This document shows positions 36,542 to 45,407 of a stretch of 64,000 bases of DNA, in pieces (position 1 is the first letter of the stretch; the number at the start of each line of letters is the position of its first letter). A program made the translations under genes and the position numbers. The notes below the pieces were generated by a model. That model did no database searches and had not been told where the DNA came from. It saw only the letters and a list, made by a program, of their open reading frames with translations. This DNA is from Thalassobaculum fulvum (lineage in GTDB: Bacteria > Pseudomonadota > Alphaproteobacteria > Thalassobaculales > Thalassobaculaceae): positions 623,777-687,776 of the forward strand of contig NZ_BMZS01000001.1 in NCBI RefSeq assembly GCF_014652915.1, written 5' to 3'.

Positions 36542-37581
36542 TGGGGGCGCTCGGCCGACTGGGGCGCATGCTGGCGCTGGGGGGCGCGCTCGGGGGCGCG
36601 GTGGCGGCCTCGGCCGGGGCGGCGAGCGCGCAGGAGACGGAGCTGACCTTCTTCCGGATCGCGACCGGCGGGGTCAACGGCACCTATTACCCGATCGGGG
36701 CGATCATCGGGAACGCGATCTCGAATCCGGCGGGGTCTCGGCCGTGCGGCCAGGGCGGCAGCTGCGGCGTGCCGAACCTGATCGCCGCGGCGGTCTCGTC
36801 GCACGGTTCGGTCGCCAACGTCGAGGCGATCCAGAACGGCGGGATCGAGTCCGGGTTCGCGCAGGCCGACGTGGTGCACGACGCCTACTACGGGTCGCGG
36901 ACCTTCGCCGGGCGGCCGCCGATGGACAAGCTCCGCGTCATCGCCAACCTGTATGCCGAGCGCATGCAGATCGTGGTCCGCCGCGGCGCCGGGGTGACCG
37001 GCGTCGGGGACCTGGCCGGCAAGCGGGTGTCGCTGGACGAGCCCGGGTCCGGGACCCTGCTGATGGCCCGCATGGTGCTGGAGGCGTACGGCGTCGCGGA
37101 GACCGACGTGGTCGCCGAGTATCTCAAGCCGGGGCCGGCGGCGTCGCTGATCCAGCGCGACGAGCTCGACGCCTTCGTCCTGGTCGCCGGCGTACCGACC
37201 AACGTGGTGGCCGACCTCGCGGCCCCCGGCATCGTCGACCTGCTGCCGATCGAAGGCCCGCCGGTCGAGGCGATCCTGGCCAAGCACCCGTTCCTGTCGC
37301 GCTCGCCGATCCCGGCCGACACCTACTGGCCGGGCGCGCCGGAGATCCCGAGCATCGGGGTCGGTGCGCAGTGGGTGGTGTCGGCGGACGCCCCCGAGGA
37401 GCAGGTCTACGCCATCTGCAGAGCGCTGTGGAACGATGCCACCCGCGTGCTGCTGGACGGCGGCCACCCCGCCGGCCGGCAGATCCGGCTGGAGAACGCC
37501 CTGGACGGCGTGGACGTCCCGCTGCACCCGGGCGCCGCCCGCTGCTACCGGGAACTCGGCCTCGAAATCGCGGCGCAGTGA
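36541..37581 (+). CDS. TAXI family TRAP transporter solute-binding protein
   Basis: An exported binding protein of 346 residues. The signal peptide ends near ASAGAASAQE. The TAXI signature is FFRIATGGVNGTYYPIGAIIGNAI, followed by IQNGGIESGFAQADV, LRVIANLYAERMQIVVRRGAGV, GKRVSLDEPGSGTLLMARMVLEAYG and PGAARCYRELG near the end. TAXI proteins feed large fused TRAP permeases, often for glutamate-like acids. No permease gene is next to it, so its partner is elsewhere or it acts as a sensor. It is translationally coupled to tlpA. Confidence 0.88.
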   Translation: MGALGRLGRMLALGGALGGAVAASAGAASAQETELTFFRIATGGVNGTYYPIGAIIGNAISNPAGSRPCGQGGSCGVPNLIAAAVSSHGSVANVEAIQNGGIESGFAQADVVHDAYYGSRTFAGRPPMDKLRVIANLYAERMQIVVRRGAGVTGVGDLAGKRVSLDEPGSGTLLMARMVLEAYGVAETDVVAEYLKPGPAASLIQRDELDAFVLVAGVPTNVVADLAAPGIVDLLPIEGPPVEAILAKHPFLSRSPIPADTYWPGAPEIPSIGVGAQWVVSADAPEEQVYAICRALWNDATRVLLDGGHPAGRQIRLENALDGVDVPLHPGAARCYRELGLEIAAQ

Positions 37582-37621
37582 CGGCCTGTCGGCCGGCCCG
37601 GTTCGCGCCCTTCCCGGGGGG

Positions 37622-37658
37622 TGTCCCCCGGCCGGAGCGTCGGCCGGCCGGGGGGACA
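37622..37658. terminator. Strong G+C hairpin downstream of the TAXI gene
   Basis: Arms TGTCCCCCGGCCGG (37622-37635) and its complement with one bulged G (37644-37658) around a short loop, 41 bp after the TAXI stop. No T-run follows. It lies between convergent genes and may end transcription from either side. Confidence 0.6.
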
Positions 37659-37709
37659 GCCGACGCGGTGTCAGGAGTTCCGCGGCGACGGGTCCGGCGC
37701 CGAGCCCGC

Positions 37710-37937
37710 TCAGTGCATGGTGCCACCGGCCAGCTTCAGCGCGTAGCCCTGGATCTGGCGGCGAACCGTCGAGTCCAGGTCGTCGAAGGAAGCCTGGGCC
37801 ATCAACATGTCCATCGGGCTTCCGCTGTGAATCGCTCTCGACAGGGCGGTCGCGATCTTGGTCTCGTCGCCGACGATGTCGGCAACCGATTGAGTCAGCA
37901 AGGCGAGCGCCTTGTCCGTAACCATTCTGGTCATCAT
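37710..37937 (-). CDS. Small hypothetical protein
   Basis: Not recognised. 75 residues from the ATG at 37937, preceded by GAGG at a good distance. It is predicted all-helical: VTDKALALLTQSVADIVGDE, then KIATALSRAIHSG and LDSTVRRQIQGYALKL. No signal peptide or membrane span. It is divergent from a methyltransferase gene across an A+T-rich gap (37940-38030) that probably holds promoters for both. The codon pattern fits the genome, and the ribosome site supports a real gene. Confidence 0.65.
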   Translation of the reverse strand: MMTRMVTDKALALLTQSVADIVGDETKIATALSRAIHSGSPMDMLMAQASFDDLDSTVRRQIQGYALKLAGGTMH

Positions 37938-38061
37938 GATTCCCTCGTTCTGAAGGAGTTCTAGGCGAGTCTGGAGATACAAAAAACTTTATCTAAAATC
38001 AAGAATAAATCCCGATAACCCGAGCTCGTCGCCCAACCCTCTGAGACTCAGGAGAGAATCC

Positions 38062-38709
38062 GTGCACGATCCGATTGGTGGCCATCCGACCCGCGGCGAA
38101 CAGCTCGACGTGCTCGTCGAGATCGTGACCGACCTGGCCGAGCCGGGCGACACGGTCCTTGATCTCGGCTGCGGCACCGGCTACCTGGAGCACCTGCTGC
38201 TGGCGCGCCGCCACGACCTCAAGCTGATCGGCGTCGATCGCAAGGGTGCCTCGCTCGATGAGGGGCGGGCGCGGTTCAGCGAGCGGGTGGCCTTCGTGGA
38301 GGGAGACCTCGGCGACCCGGAGGCGATCCGGCTGCCGTTCGACAGGGCCCGGTTCGTGGTCAGCGCGCTGACCTTCCACGACCTCGCTGACGAGCGGAAG
38401 CAGGCGGTCCTGGCCTGGGCCCGGCAGCGGCTGGCGCCGGACGGCATGATCCTGCTGTACGACCGGATCCGGCTGACCGAACCGGCCCTGTTCCCGGCCC
38501 AGCAGGCGATCTGGCGACGGATCGAGCGGGTGCACGGCGCGGCGATGCGCACCGCCGACGGCTTCGCGGCCTACGAGTCGGATCTGTCGGAGACCAACCG
38601 GCCGGCGCGGCTCGACGACTACCGGGCGTGGTTCGAGGCGCTCGGCATGGCGTCGCAGGTCCTGCACCTGCACGGCAACGTCGCGCTGATCGGCGCGGCT
38701 CCCCGCTGA
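38062..38709 (+). CDS. Class I SAM-dependent methyltransferase
   Basis: A protein of 215 residues starting with GTG after AGGAGAG. Motif I is TVLDLGCGTGYLEHLLL, the acidic end of strand 2 is IGVDRKGASLDEG, motif II is FVVSALTFHDLADERKQAVL and motif III is RQRLAPDGMILLYDRIRL. It is a small-molecule type methyltransferase without extra domains. Substrate unknown. It stands alone, divergent from a small hypothetical gene. Confidence 0.86.
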   Translation: MHDPIGGHPTRGEQLDVLVEIVTDLAEPGDTVLDLGCGTGYLEHLLLARRHDLKLIGVDRKGASLDEGRARFSERVAFVEGDLGDPEAIRLPFDRARFVVSALTFHDLADERKQAVLAWARQRLAPDGMILLYDRIRLTEPALFPAQQAIWRRIERVHGAAMRTADGFAAYESDLSETNRPARLDDYRAWFEALGMASQVLHLHGNVALIGAAPR

Positions 38710-38734
38710 CGGGGCGGCCGCGCCGTCGGTCGCT

Positions 38735-39112
38735 TCAGTCGAAGGTGGCGGTCGAGGTGTCGGTCTTGCGGTCGTACATGATGGTGATCCGCGACACCGA
38801 GCACAGGTCGATCTCCTCCCAGTACGACTCGGAGTCGTCGTCCTGGTAGACCACCTTGAGGTCCCACAGGCAGGACTTGGCGGCCCGGCGGAAGCTGATA
38901 TGCACCGAGTCGCCGTTCTCCATCACGTCCCGGCCGAGGATGTCCTCCTCCCAGTCGTCGGACTTGGTCGGCGAGACGTAGACCTCGCTGAGCGCGTAAC
39001 CGGTCTTGTTGACCAGGGTGAAGTCCTGCTTGGCCTGCTGGGCCCAGGCCGCCGGCGACAGGGCGAGGCTCGCCGCCACCGCCACCGAGCCGAGCCAGAT
39101 GCGCCTATTCAT
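38735..39112 (-). CDS. Exported acidic hypothetical protein
   Basis: A protein of 125 residues. The signal peptide MNRRIWLGSVAVAASLALSP ends near AAWAQQA. The mature part is beta-rich and acidic: LVNKTGYALSEVYVSPTKSD, DWEEDILGRDVMENGDSVHI, CLWDLKVVYQDDDSE and WEEIDLCSVSRITIMYD with two Cys that could pair. This looks like a conserved alphaproteobacterial family of unknown function. GAGG precedes the ATG at 39112; a longer frame to 39148 is less likely. Confidence 0.75.
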   Translation of the reverse strand: MNRRIWLGSVAVAASLALSPAAWAQQAKQDFTLVNKTGYALSEVYVSPTKSDDWEEDILGRDVMENGDSVHISFRRAAKSCLWDLKVVYQDDDSESYWEEIDLCSVSRITIMYDRKTDTSTATFD

Positions 39113-39274
39113 TCCCGCCTCCCAAGAAAATGCACCGCCTCTGCGCACCGAGTCCTTGAACTCGACAGGCTTCGGTCACGACGTCCAGCGATCGACAAAG
39201 TCACGCTGGGGCATTTTTCTTGGATTGGCAAACGGGATTTGCCGGACGGCACAGGGCCCGACCCGGCGCCCGAT

Positions 39275-40144
39275 TCAGCGCGTCGGGACCGGGGTGTCGC
39301 CGCCGTAGTCGTAGAAGCCGCGCTTGGTCTTGCGGCCGAGCCAGCCGGCCTCGACGTACTTCACCAGCAGCGGGCACGGCCGGTACTTGCTGTCGGCGAG
39401 GCCGTCGTACAGCACGTGCATGATCGCCAGGCAGGTGTCGAGGCCGATGAAGTCCGCCAGCTCCAGCGGCCCCATCGGGTGGTTGGCGCCGAGCTTCATC
39501 GCGGTGTCGATCGATTCCACGGAGCCCACGCCCTCGTACAGGGTGTAGACCGCCTCGTTGATCATCGGCAGCAGGATGCGGTTGACGATGAACGCCGGAA
39601 AGTCCTCGGCCACCGAGACGGTCTTGCCGAGCCGCTCGGCCAGTTCCTTGACCGCCTCGAAGGTCGCCTGCTCGGTCTGGATGCCGCGGATCAGCTCGAC
39701 CAGCTGCATCACCGGCACCGGGTTCATGAAGTGCATGCCGACGAACCGGCCGGGGCGGTCGGTGGCGGCGGCGAGGCGGGTGATCGAGATCGACGAGGTG
39801 TTGGTGGCGACTAGCGCCTCGGCGCTCAGGTGCGGGACCAGCTGCTTGAAGATCTCCCGCTTGACCTCCTCGTTCTCGGTCGCGGCCTCGATCACCAGGT
39901 CGCAGTCGCCGAGTGCCGCGTAGTCGGTGCCGGTGGTGATCCGGCCGAGTGCGGCCTGCATGTCGGCGTCGGCCAGCTTGCCGCGCGCGACCTGCCGGCC
40001 GAGGTTGCGCTCGACCAGCGCGACGGCGCGGGACAGCACGTCCTCGGCCAGGTCGACCATTCGGACGTCCAGCCCGGCGACCGCGCAGACATGGGCGATC
40101 CCGCTGCCCATCTGGCCGGCTCCGATCACGCCGATGCGCCGCAT
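39275..40144 (-). CDS. hbd: 3-hydroxybutyryl-CoA dehydrogenase
   Basis: An NAD(P)-dependent 3-hydroxyacyl-CoA dehydrogenase of 289 residues. The Rossmann motif is RIGVIGAGQMGSGIAHV. The catalytic His lies in FVGMHFMNPVPVM with the partner Glu in VELIRG, and the dimerisation domain contains FPAFIVNRILLPMINEA. The length fits short-chain Hbd enzymes. It reduces acetoacetyl-CoA or oxidises 3-hydroxybutyryl-CoA, serving PHB, butyrate or ethylmalonyl-CoA routes. It is 65 bp downstream of etfA on the same strand. Confidence 0.94.
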   Translation of the reverse strand: MRRIGVIGAGQMGSGIAHVCAVAGLDVRMVDLAEDVLSRAVALVERNLGRQVARGKLADADMQAALGRITTGTDYAALGDCDLVIEAATENEEVKREIFKQLVPHLSAEALVATNTSSISITRLAAATDRPGRFVGMHFMNPVPVMQLVELIRGIQTEQATFEAVKELAERLGKTVSVAEDFPAFIVNRILLPMINEAVYTLYEGVGSVESIDTAMKLGANHPMGPLELADFIGLDTCLAIMHVLYDGLADSKYRPCPLLVKYVEAGWLGRKTKRGFYDYGGDTPVPTR

Positions 40145-40209
40145 TTGCTCCTCCTGTCCGGGCGCGGGAGAGCCTGCTCCCCGCGCCCGTCCGGCCGGAA
40201 ACGCCAGGC

Positions 40210-41142
40210 CTAGTCGAGGGCCTGGCTGAGCTCCGGCACCGCCTTGAAGAGATCCGCCACCAGGCCGTAGTCGGCGACCTGGAAGATCGGCGCCTCCTCG
40301 TCCTTGTTGATGGCGACGATCACCTTGCTGTCCTTCATGCCGGCCAGGTGCTGGATCGCCCCCGAGATGCCGACCGCGATGTACAGATCCGGCGCCACCA
40401 CCTTGCCGGTCTGGCCGACCTGGTACTCGTTCGGCACGAAGCCGGCGTCGACCGCGGCGCGCGAGGCGCCGACGGCGGCGTTCAGCTTGTCGGCGACTTC
40501 CTCCAGCATCTTGAAGTTCTCGCCGTTCTGCATGCCGCGGCCGCCGGAGATCACGATGCGGGCGCTGGTCAGCTCGGGCCGGTCCGACTTCGACAGCGAC
40601 TGGCCGACGAAGCTCGACAGCCCGGCGTCGCCCGCCGCACCGGCGTCCTCGATGCTGGCGGAGCCGCCCTCGGCGGCGACCGGCTCGAAGTTGGTGCCGC
40701 GCACGGTGACCACCTTGATGGCGTCCGACGACTTCACGGTCGCCAGCGCGTTGCCGGCGTAGATCGGCCGCACGAAGGTCTCGGCGTCGACCACCTCGAT
40801 GATGTCGGAGACCTGCGCGACGTCGAGCAGGGCGGCGGCCCGCGGCATGATGTTCTTGCCGACGGTGGTCGCCGCCGCCACCACGTGGCTGTGATCCTTG
40901 GCCAGCTCGGCGATCAGCGGGGCCAGGTTCTCGGCCAGGGTGTGCTCGTACTCGGCGGAGTCGACCTTCACGACCTTCGAGACGCCGGCGACCTTGGCCG
41001 CGGCCTCGGCCGCAGCACCGCAGTCCTTGCCGGCGACCAGCAGGACCACCTGGTCGCTCATCTGGGCGGCGGCGGCGACGGCGTTCAGGGTCGCCGGCCG
41101 CAGGGCGCCGTTCTCATGCTCGGCGAAGACAAGCGCGCTCAT
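40210..41142 (-). CDS. etfA: Electron transfer flavoprotein alpha subunit
   Basis: The FAD-carrying subunit of ETF, 310 residues. The FAD domain shows ISGGRGMQNGENFKMLEEVA, GASRAAVDAGFVPNEYQVGQTGKVVAPDLYI (in part) and GISGAIQHLAGMKDSKVIVAINKD. ETF passes electrons from acyl-CoA dehydrogenases, such as the one encoded at 43647, to the quinone pool. It starts one base after the etfB stop, so the two are made together. Confidence 0.96.
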   Translation of the reverse strand: MSALVFAEHENGALRPATLNAVAAAAQMSDQVVLLVAGKDCGAAAEAAAKVAGVSKVVKVDSAEYEHTLAENLAPLIAELAKDHSHVVAAATTVGKNIMPRAAALLDVAQVSDIIEVVDAETFVRPIYAGNALATVKSSDAIKVVTVRGTNFEPVAAEGGSASIEDAGAAGDAGLSSFVGQSLSKSDRPELTSARIVISGGRGMQNGENFKMLEEVADKLNAAVGASRAAVDAGFVPNEYQVGQTGKVVAPDLYIAVGISGAIQHLAGMKDSKVIVAINKDEEAPIFQVADYGLVADLFKAVPELSQALD

Positions 41143-41143
41143 C

Positions 41144-41893
41144 TCAGATCACCTTCGCTTCGTTCTTCAGCTTCGACACCAGCTCGGCCACGTCGGCGAC
41201 CTTGACGCCGCCCTGGCGCTTCGGCGGCTCGGTCACCTTGAGGGTGGCGAGGCGCGGCGCCGGGTCGACGCCCAGCTCGGCCGGGGTCGACTGGTCGATC
41301 GGCTTCTTCTTCGCCTTCATGATGTTCGGCAGCGACGCGTAGCGCGGCTCGTTCAGGCGCAGGTCGGTGGTGACGATCGCCGGGGTCTTGACCTTGACGG
41401 TCTCGAGCCCGCCGTCGACCTCGCGGGTCACGGTCAGCTCGCCGTCGCCGATCTCGACCTTGGAGGCGAAGGTCGCCTGGCTCCAGCCGAGCAGGGCCGA
41501 CAGCATCTGGCCGGTCTGGTTGCAGTCGTCGTCGATCGCCTGCTTGCCCAGGATCACGATGCCGGGCTGCTCCTTCTCGACCAGCGCCTTCAGCATCTTG
41601 GCGACCGCCAGCGGCTCGACCTCGCCGTCGTGCAGCACGTGGATGCCGCGGTCGGCGCCCATGGCCAGCGCGGTGCGGATGGTCTCCTGCGCCTGGGCCG
41701 GGCCGACCGAGACCGCCACGACTTCCGCGGCCTTGCCGGCCTCCTTCATGCGGATCGCCTCTTCGACGGCGATCTCGTCGAAGGGGTTCATCGACATCTT
41801 GACGTTCGCGAGCTCGACACCGGTCTGATCCGCCTTCACGCGGACCTTGACGTTGTAGTCGATCACCCGCTTGACGGGGACGAGTACCTTCAT
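41144..41893 (-). CDS. etfB: Electron transfer flavoprotein beta subunit
   Basis: The AMP-binding beta subunit of ETF, 249 residues from the ATG at 41893. Motifs are [59 protein letters not shown] and [19 protein letters not shown]. The recognition-loop region [20 protein letters not shown] binds partner dehydrogenases. The upstream in-frame extension lacks ETF character. It is the first gene of the etfB-etfA-hbd set. Confidence 0.96.
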   Translation of the reverse strand: MKVLVPVKRVIDYNVKVRVKADQTGVELANVKMSMNPFDEIAVEEAIRMKEAGKAAEVVAVSVGPAQAQETIRTALAMGADRGIHVLHDGEVEPLAVAKMLKALVEKEQPGIVILGKQAIDDDCNQTGQMLSALLGWSQATFASKVEIGDGELTVTREVDGGLETVKVKTPAIVTTDLRLNEPRYASLPNIMKAKKKPIDQSTPAELGVDPAPRLATLKVTEPPKRQGGVKVADVAELVSKLKNEAKVI

Positions 41894-42034
41894 GGGTTCC
41901 CTCGATCGTGTACGGGGGGTTCGGCCGATCACCGCCGGGCGACCCCGCTCTTTAGAAAGCGCCCCCAAGCGTGTCAAGGTGACGCGGCGGAAGTTTTTGT
42001 GCAGCGCGGCGACGCGCCGGGGGACGGCGGTCGG

Positions 42035-42610
42035 TCACCGGCTGCCTCCCGGCACCCACAGGACGTCGCCGCCGCCGCGGTCGTTGACCCAGCGCGCCAG
42101 CACGAACAGGTGGTCGGACAGCCGGTTCACGTAGCGCACCGCCTCGGGGTTGACCGGCTCGCTCTCGGCCAGCGCGGTGATCTCGCGCTCGGCCCGGCGG
42201 ACCACGGTGCGCGCCAGGTGCAGCTGCGCCGCGGTCGGCCTGCCGCCCGGCAGGATGAAGGAGTCGAGCGGCGCCAGCTCGGCGTTCAGCGCGTCGATCT
42301 CGGCCTCCAGCCGGGCGACCTGCCCGGCGACGATGCGCAGCGGCGGGTACTTGGGGCTCTCCTGCTCGGGCGTGCACAGATCGGCGCCGAGGTCGAACAG
42401 GTCGTTCTGGATGCGGGCCAGCATGGCGTCGGTCGCGTCGCCGCCGTCGGCCGCCGCGGTCAGCCGGGCCACGCCGATCACGGCATTGGCCTCGTCGACG
42501 GTGCCGTAGGCGGCCGGGCGCGCCGAGTGCTTGGCGACCCGCGTGCCGTCGCCGAGCGAGGTCAGGCCCTGATCGCCGCCGCGCGTGTAGATGCGGGTCA
42601 GTCGGACCAT
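42035..42610 (-). CDS. pduO: PduO-type cob(I)alamin adenosyltransferase
   Basis: An ATP:cob(I)alamin adenosyltransferase of 191 residues from the ATG at 42610. Family motifs are IYTRGGDQGLTSLGDGTRVA, AYGTVDEANAVIGVAR, NDLFDLGADLCTPEQ and RYVNRLSDHLFVLARWVND. It makes adenosylcobalamin, the cofactor of NrdJ (23165) and of the mutases of the ethylmalonyl-CoA pathway. It lies 8 bp after the HIG1-type gene and upstream of etfB. Confidence 0.93.
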   Translation of the reverse strand: MVRLTRIYTRGGDQGLTSLGDGTRVAKHSARPAAYGTVDEANAVIGVARLTAAADGGDATDAMLARIQNDLFDLGADLCTPEQESPKYPPLRIVAGQVARLEAEIDALNAELAPLDSFILPGGRPTAAQLHLARTVVRRAEREITALAESEPVNPEAVRYVNRLSDHLFVLARWVNDRGGGDVLWVPGGSR

Positions 42611-42618
42611 GGAGCGCT

Positions 42619-42816
42619 TCAGCCCTTGGTCAGCGACAGCAGCAGTGCGAACACCAGCAGGGCGATGGCCTGGAAGATGACGCGGTAGCGCATCATCCTG
42701 TTCGACCACTTGGCGTTGAAGTCGCCGCCGCGGGCCATCGCGACGATGCCCCACACCAGGGCGCCCACGGTCGCGGCCATGGCGAGGAACAGGAAGACGG
42801 TGAAGATCGTGTTCAT
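42619..42816 (-). CDS. HIG1-type twin transmembrane helix protein
   Basis: A membrane protein of 65 residues. Two helices (IFTVFLFLAMAATVGALVWGI and YRVIFQAIALLVFALLL) flank a basic loop GGDFNAKWSNRMMRYRV, the HIG1 pattern found in proteins associated with cytochrome oxidase. Position upstream of the adenosyltransferase and etf genes matches a conserved alphaproteobacterial neighbourhood. Role in respiration is inferred from the family. Confidence 0.88.
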   Translation of the reverse strand: MNTIFTVFLFLAMAATVGALVWGIVAMARGGDFNAKWSNRMMRYRVIFQAIALLVFALLLSLTKG

Positions 42817-42910
42817 GGCTTAGAGATATAGACCCGCGGCCGGTGCCGGCGATACCGAAACCGACCGAACGGCGTGGCGGATCGTCGCGCGCGGGACAGC
42901 CGCCGGCGGG

Positions 42911-43612
42911 TCACCGGGTCCGCCGGCCGACCAGCAGCAGCGACAGCAGCTTCTCCTGGGCGTCGCGCGGCTCGCGCAGGTCCGCCACCGTCAGCCCGGC
43001 GTCGCGGACCAGGGCGACCCAGCCCTCGAGGGTGCGGAAGTACCACGGCACCGGCACCCAGGCCTCGCCCTCGGTCGCGATGTCGGCGAAGTTCTCGATG
43101 CGCCAGCCGTGCCTGTAGTCGTCGGCGGCGCTCGACCACGGATGCAGGGTCTGCACGATCAGGGCGCCGCCCAGGGTCAGGCGCGAGGCGGCGGCGGCCA
43201 GCAGCTCGTGGGCGAGGTCGTCGAACAGCGCGAAGTTGACCACCACCGCGTCGTACGACCCGCCGACCGCTTCCGGGGCCGCAACGAAGTCGGCATAGGT
43301 CATGTGGCGGTAGTCGCCGCCCGGATGGGCCCGACGGGCCGCCCCGATCAGGGCGGGCGAGCCGTCGATGCCGGTGACCTGGCAGCCGACCTCCGAGCTG
43401 AGCCGACGCACCAGCCAGCCTTCGCCGCAGCCGAGGTCCAGCACGCGGCCGCCGCCGTGCCGGGAGATCGACGTCAGGATCGCCGTATCGGTCTGCCGGC
43501 GGCTCGGGATGCGGCCCTCGCTGATCGCCCGCGCCCAGAGCGCGGCGTTCGCCTCCCACAACTCGGCCAGTCGGTGCGCGGTCTGCGTGTCGGCTTCGGT
43601 TCGCTTCGACAT
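42911..43612 (-). CDS. Class I SAM-dependent methyltransferase
   Basis: A protein of 233 residues from the ATG at 43612, preceded by GGAG; a GTG at 43621 is an alternative. Motif I is GGRVLDLGCGEGWLVRRL, strand 2 ends VTGIDGSPALIGAARRAH, motif II is YDAVVVNFALFDDLAHELL and motif III LGGALIVQTLHPW. The RIENFADIATEGEAWVPVPW segment suggests a small-molecule acceptor. Similar proteins are general methyltransferases of unknown substrate. The gap to the acyl-CoA dehydrogenase gene is 34 bp, so read-through is possible. Confidence 0.86.
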   Translation of the reverse strand: MSKRTEADTQTAHRLAELWEANAALWARAISEGRIPSRRQTDTAILTSISRHGGGRVLDLGCGEGWLVRRLSSEVGCQVTGIDGSPALIGAARRAHPGGDYRHMTYADFVAAPEAVGGSYDAVVVNFALFDDLAHELLAAAASRLTLGGALIVQTLHPWSSAADDYRHGWRIENFADIATEGEAWVPVPWYFRTLEGWVALVRDAGLTVADLREPRDAQEKLLSLLLVGRRTR

Positions 43613-43646
43613 CGGTTCCACTCCGGATCCGCCGAAGGGGCTGCGA

Positions 43647-45407
43647 TCAGTTCCGGCCCGGGGTCAGCAGGCCACGGGCGATGACGCCGGCCTGGATCTC
43701 GCCGGCTCCCTCGAAGATGTTGAGAATCCGGGCGTCGCACAAGACCCGGCTGATCGGATACTCGAGCGCGAAGCCGTTGCCGCCGTGGATCTGCAGGGCG
43801 TCGTCGGCCGCCGCCCAGGCGACCCGTGCCGCCAGCAGCTTGGCCATTCCGGCTTCGATGTCGCAGCGCCGGTCGCTGTCCTTCTCGCGCGCCGCGTACA
43901 GGGTCAGCGCGCGCGCCGCCGCCAGCTCCGCCGCCATCCGCGCCAGCTTGGCGGCGACCCGCGGGAAATGCCGGATCGCCTGGCCGAACTGGATCCGTTC
44001 GGCTGCGTAACGAAGGCCCAGCTCGAGGGCGTTGCGGCCGACGCCCAGGGCCCGCGCGGCGGTCTGGATGCGGGCGCTCTCGAAGGTCGCCATGAGCTGC
44101 TTGAAGCCCTGCCCCTCGACCCCGCCGAGCAGTGACGAGGCCGGAACGGCGAACCCGTCGAAGCCGATCTCGTATTCCTTCATGCCGCGATAGCCGAGCA
44201 CGCGGATCTCGCCGCCGGTCATGCCGGCCGCCGGGAACGGATCGGCGTCGGTACCGCGCGGCTTCTCGGCCAGCAGCATCGACAGGCCCCGGTACCCGGG
44301 CTCGGCCGGGTCGGTCCGCACCAGCAACGTCATCAGGTCGGTGCGGGCGGCGTGGGTGATCCAGGTCTTGTTGCCGTGCACCCGGTAGCCGTCGCCGTCG
44401 CGCACGGCGCGGGTGCGCAGGCGGGCCAGGTCGGAGCCGGTGTTCGGCTCGGTGAACACCGCGGTCGGCAGGATCTCGCCGGAGGCGATGCGCGGCAGCC
44501 AGTGCGCCTTCTGCGCGTCGGTGCCGCCGAGCCGGATCAGTTCGGCGGCGATCTCCGAGCGGGTGCCGAGCGAGCCGACGCCGATATAGGCGCGGCTGAG
44601 GGTCTCGGAGACCACCACCAGCGCCTCCTTGCCCATGCCGAGCCCGCCGAACTCCTCCGGCACGGTCAGCCCGAAAGTGCCGAGCTCGGCCATCGCCTCG
44701 ACCACCTCGATCGGGATCAGCCGGTCCTCGAGGTGCCAGTCGTGGGCGAACGGCTCGACCCGCTCGCCGCCGAACCGGGCGAACTGTTCGCGCACCATGC
44801 CGAGGGTCTCGTCCAGGCCGTGGTCGCCGAGTCCGTCCGGGTCGCCGCTCTCGAGACCGTCGTGCAGCAGGGCGGCGAGCGCCACCCGGGCGGCCTGGCC
44901 GTTGCCCTCGCGCATCAGCCGCCGGCAGGCGTCGGAACCGAGCGGCGCCAGATCCGCCGGCTCCAGACCGAGATCGTGCGGCCGCACGATCTCGGTCTGG
45001 GCCATCGGGATGCCGCCGGCGATCTGCCCCAGATACTCGCCGAACGCGACCCCCAGCAATGCCGCCTCGACGTCGCCGAACCGTCCGGTCTCCACCAGCC
45101 GGTCCGCCCAGGCCAGGGTCTGGCGCAGCGCTTCGACGGTGGTGGCGAGCCAGGCGAAGCCGTGCGCCATGGTCTGCTCGGCCTCCAGCGCGGCACCGTC
45201 CAGGCGGCCGCCCGGCGCCAAGCGCGCCGCGACGCTGCGGCGGGCGGCCTCCAGCACGGAGTCGGCGGCCGGCAGGGCGGCACGGGCCAGGGTGCGGGTG
45301 TCCAGGGTGCGGGTGTCCAGGGTGCGGGTGTCCAGGGTACGGGTATCGGGGGCGCGGGTGTCCGGGTCCGCCGGGTTGGCGGCCGCGGCGGTGGAGGTAT
45401 CGGTCAT
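43647..45407 (-). CDS. mcd: Acyl-CoA dehydrogenase, probably (2S)-methylsuccinyl-CoA dehydrogenase
   Basis: A flavoprotein of 586 residues, about 170 longer at the N-terminus than standard acyl-CoA dehydrogenases. That extension contains TMAHGFAWLATTVEALRQTL and FGEYLGQIAGGIPMAQTEIV, which I associate with Mcd of the ethylmalonyl-CoA pathway. The catalytic part has AVFTEPNTGSDLARLRTRAV, KTWITHAARTDLMTLLVRTD, QIHGGNGFALEYPISR and FEGAGEIQAGVIARGLL. ETF and Hbd genes nearby fit. Residues ~17-35 are a (DTRTL) repeat. The assignment rests on remembered motifs; isovaleryl-CoA-type activity is a fallback. Confidence 0.75.
   Translation of the reverse strand: MTDTSTAAAANPADPDTRAPDTRTLDTRTLDTRTLDTRTLARAALPAADSVLEAARRSVAARLAPGGRLDGAALEAEQTMAHGFAWLATTVEALRQTLAWADRLVETGRFGDVEAALLGVAFGEYLGQIAGGIPMAQTEIVRPHDLGLEPADLAPLGSDACRRLMREGNGQAARVALAALLHDGLESGDPDGLGDHGLDETLGMVREQFARFGGERVEPFAHDWHLEDRLIPIEVVEAMAELGTFGLTVPEEFGGLGMGKEALVVVSETLSRAYIGVGSLGTRSEIAAELIRLGGTDAQKAHWLPRIASGEILPTAVFTEPNTGSDLARLRTRAVRDGDGYRVHGNKTWITHAARTDLMTLLVRTDPAEPGYRGLSMLLAEKPRGTDADPFPAAGMTGGEIRVLGYRGMKEYEIGFDGFAVPASSLLGGVEGQGFKQLMATFESARIQTAARALGVGRNALELGLRYAAERIQFGQAIRHFPRVAAKLARMAAELAAARALTLYAAREKDSDRRCDIEAGMAKLLAARVAWAAADDALQIHGGNGFALEYPISRVLCDARILNIFEGAGEIQAGVIARGLLTPGRN
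45286..45360. repeat. 15-bp in-frame tandem repeat in the 5' end of the acyl-CoA dehydrogenase gene
   Basis: Five 15-base units: the first three are near-identical (consensus TCCAGGGTGCGGGTG), the fourth has two changes and the fifth is more diverged. They encode DTR-TL pentapeptides in the variable N-terminal tail. Unit length is five codons, so copy-number change keeps the frame. Confidence 0.9.

Noticed and set aside
45286..45360. A CRISPR array
   Set aside because: The units are 15 bp, directly adjacent without spacers and in frame inside a gene.
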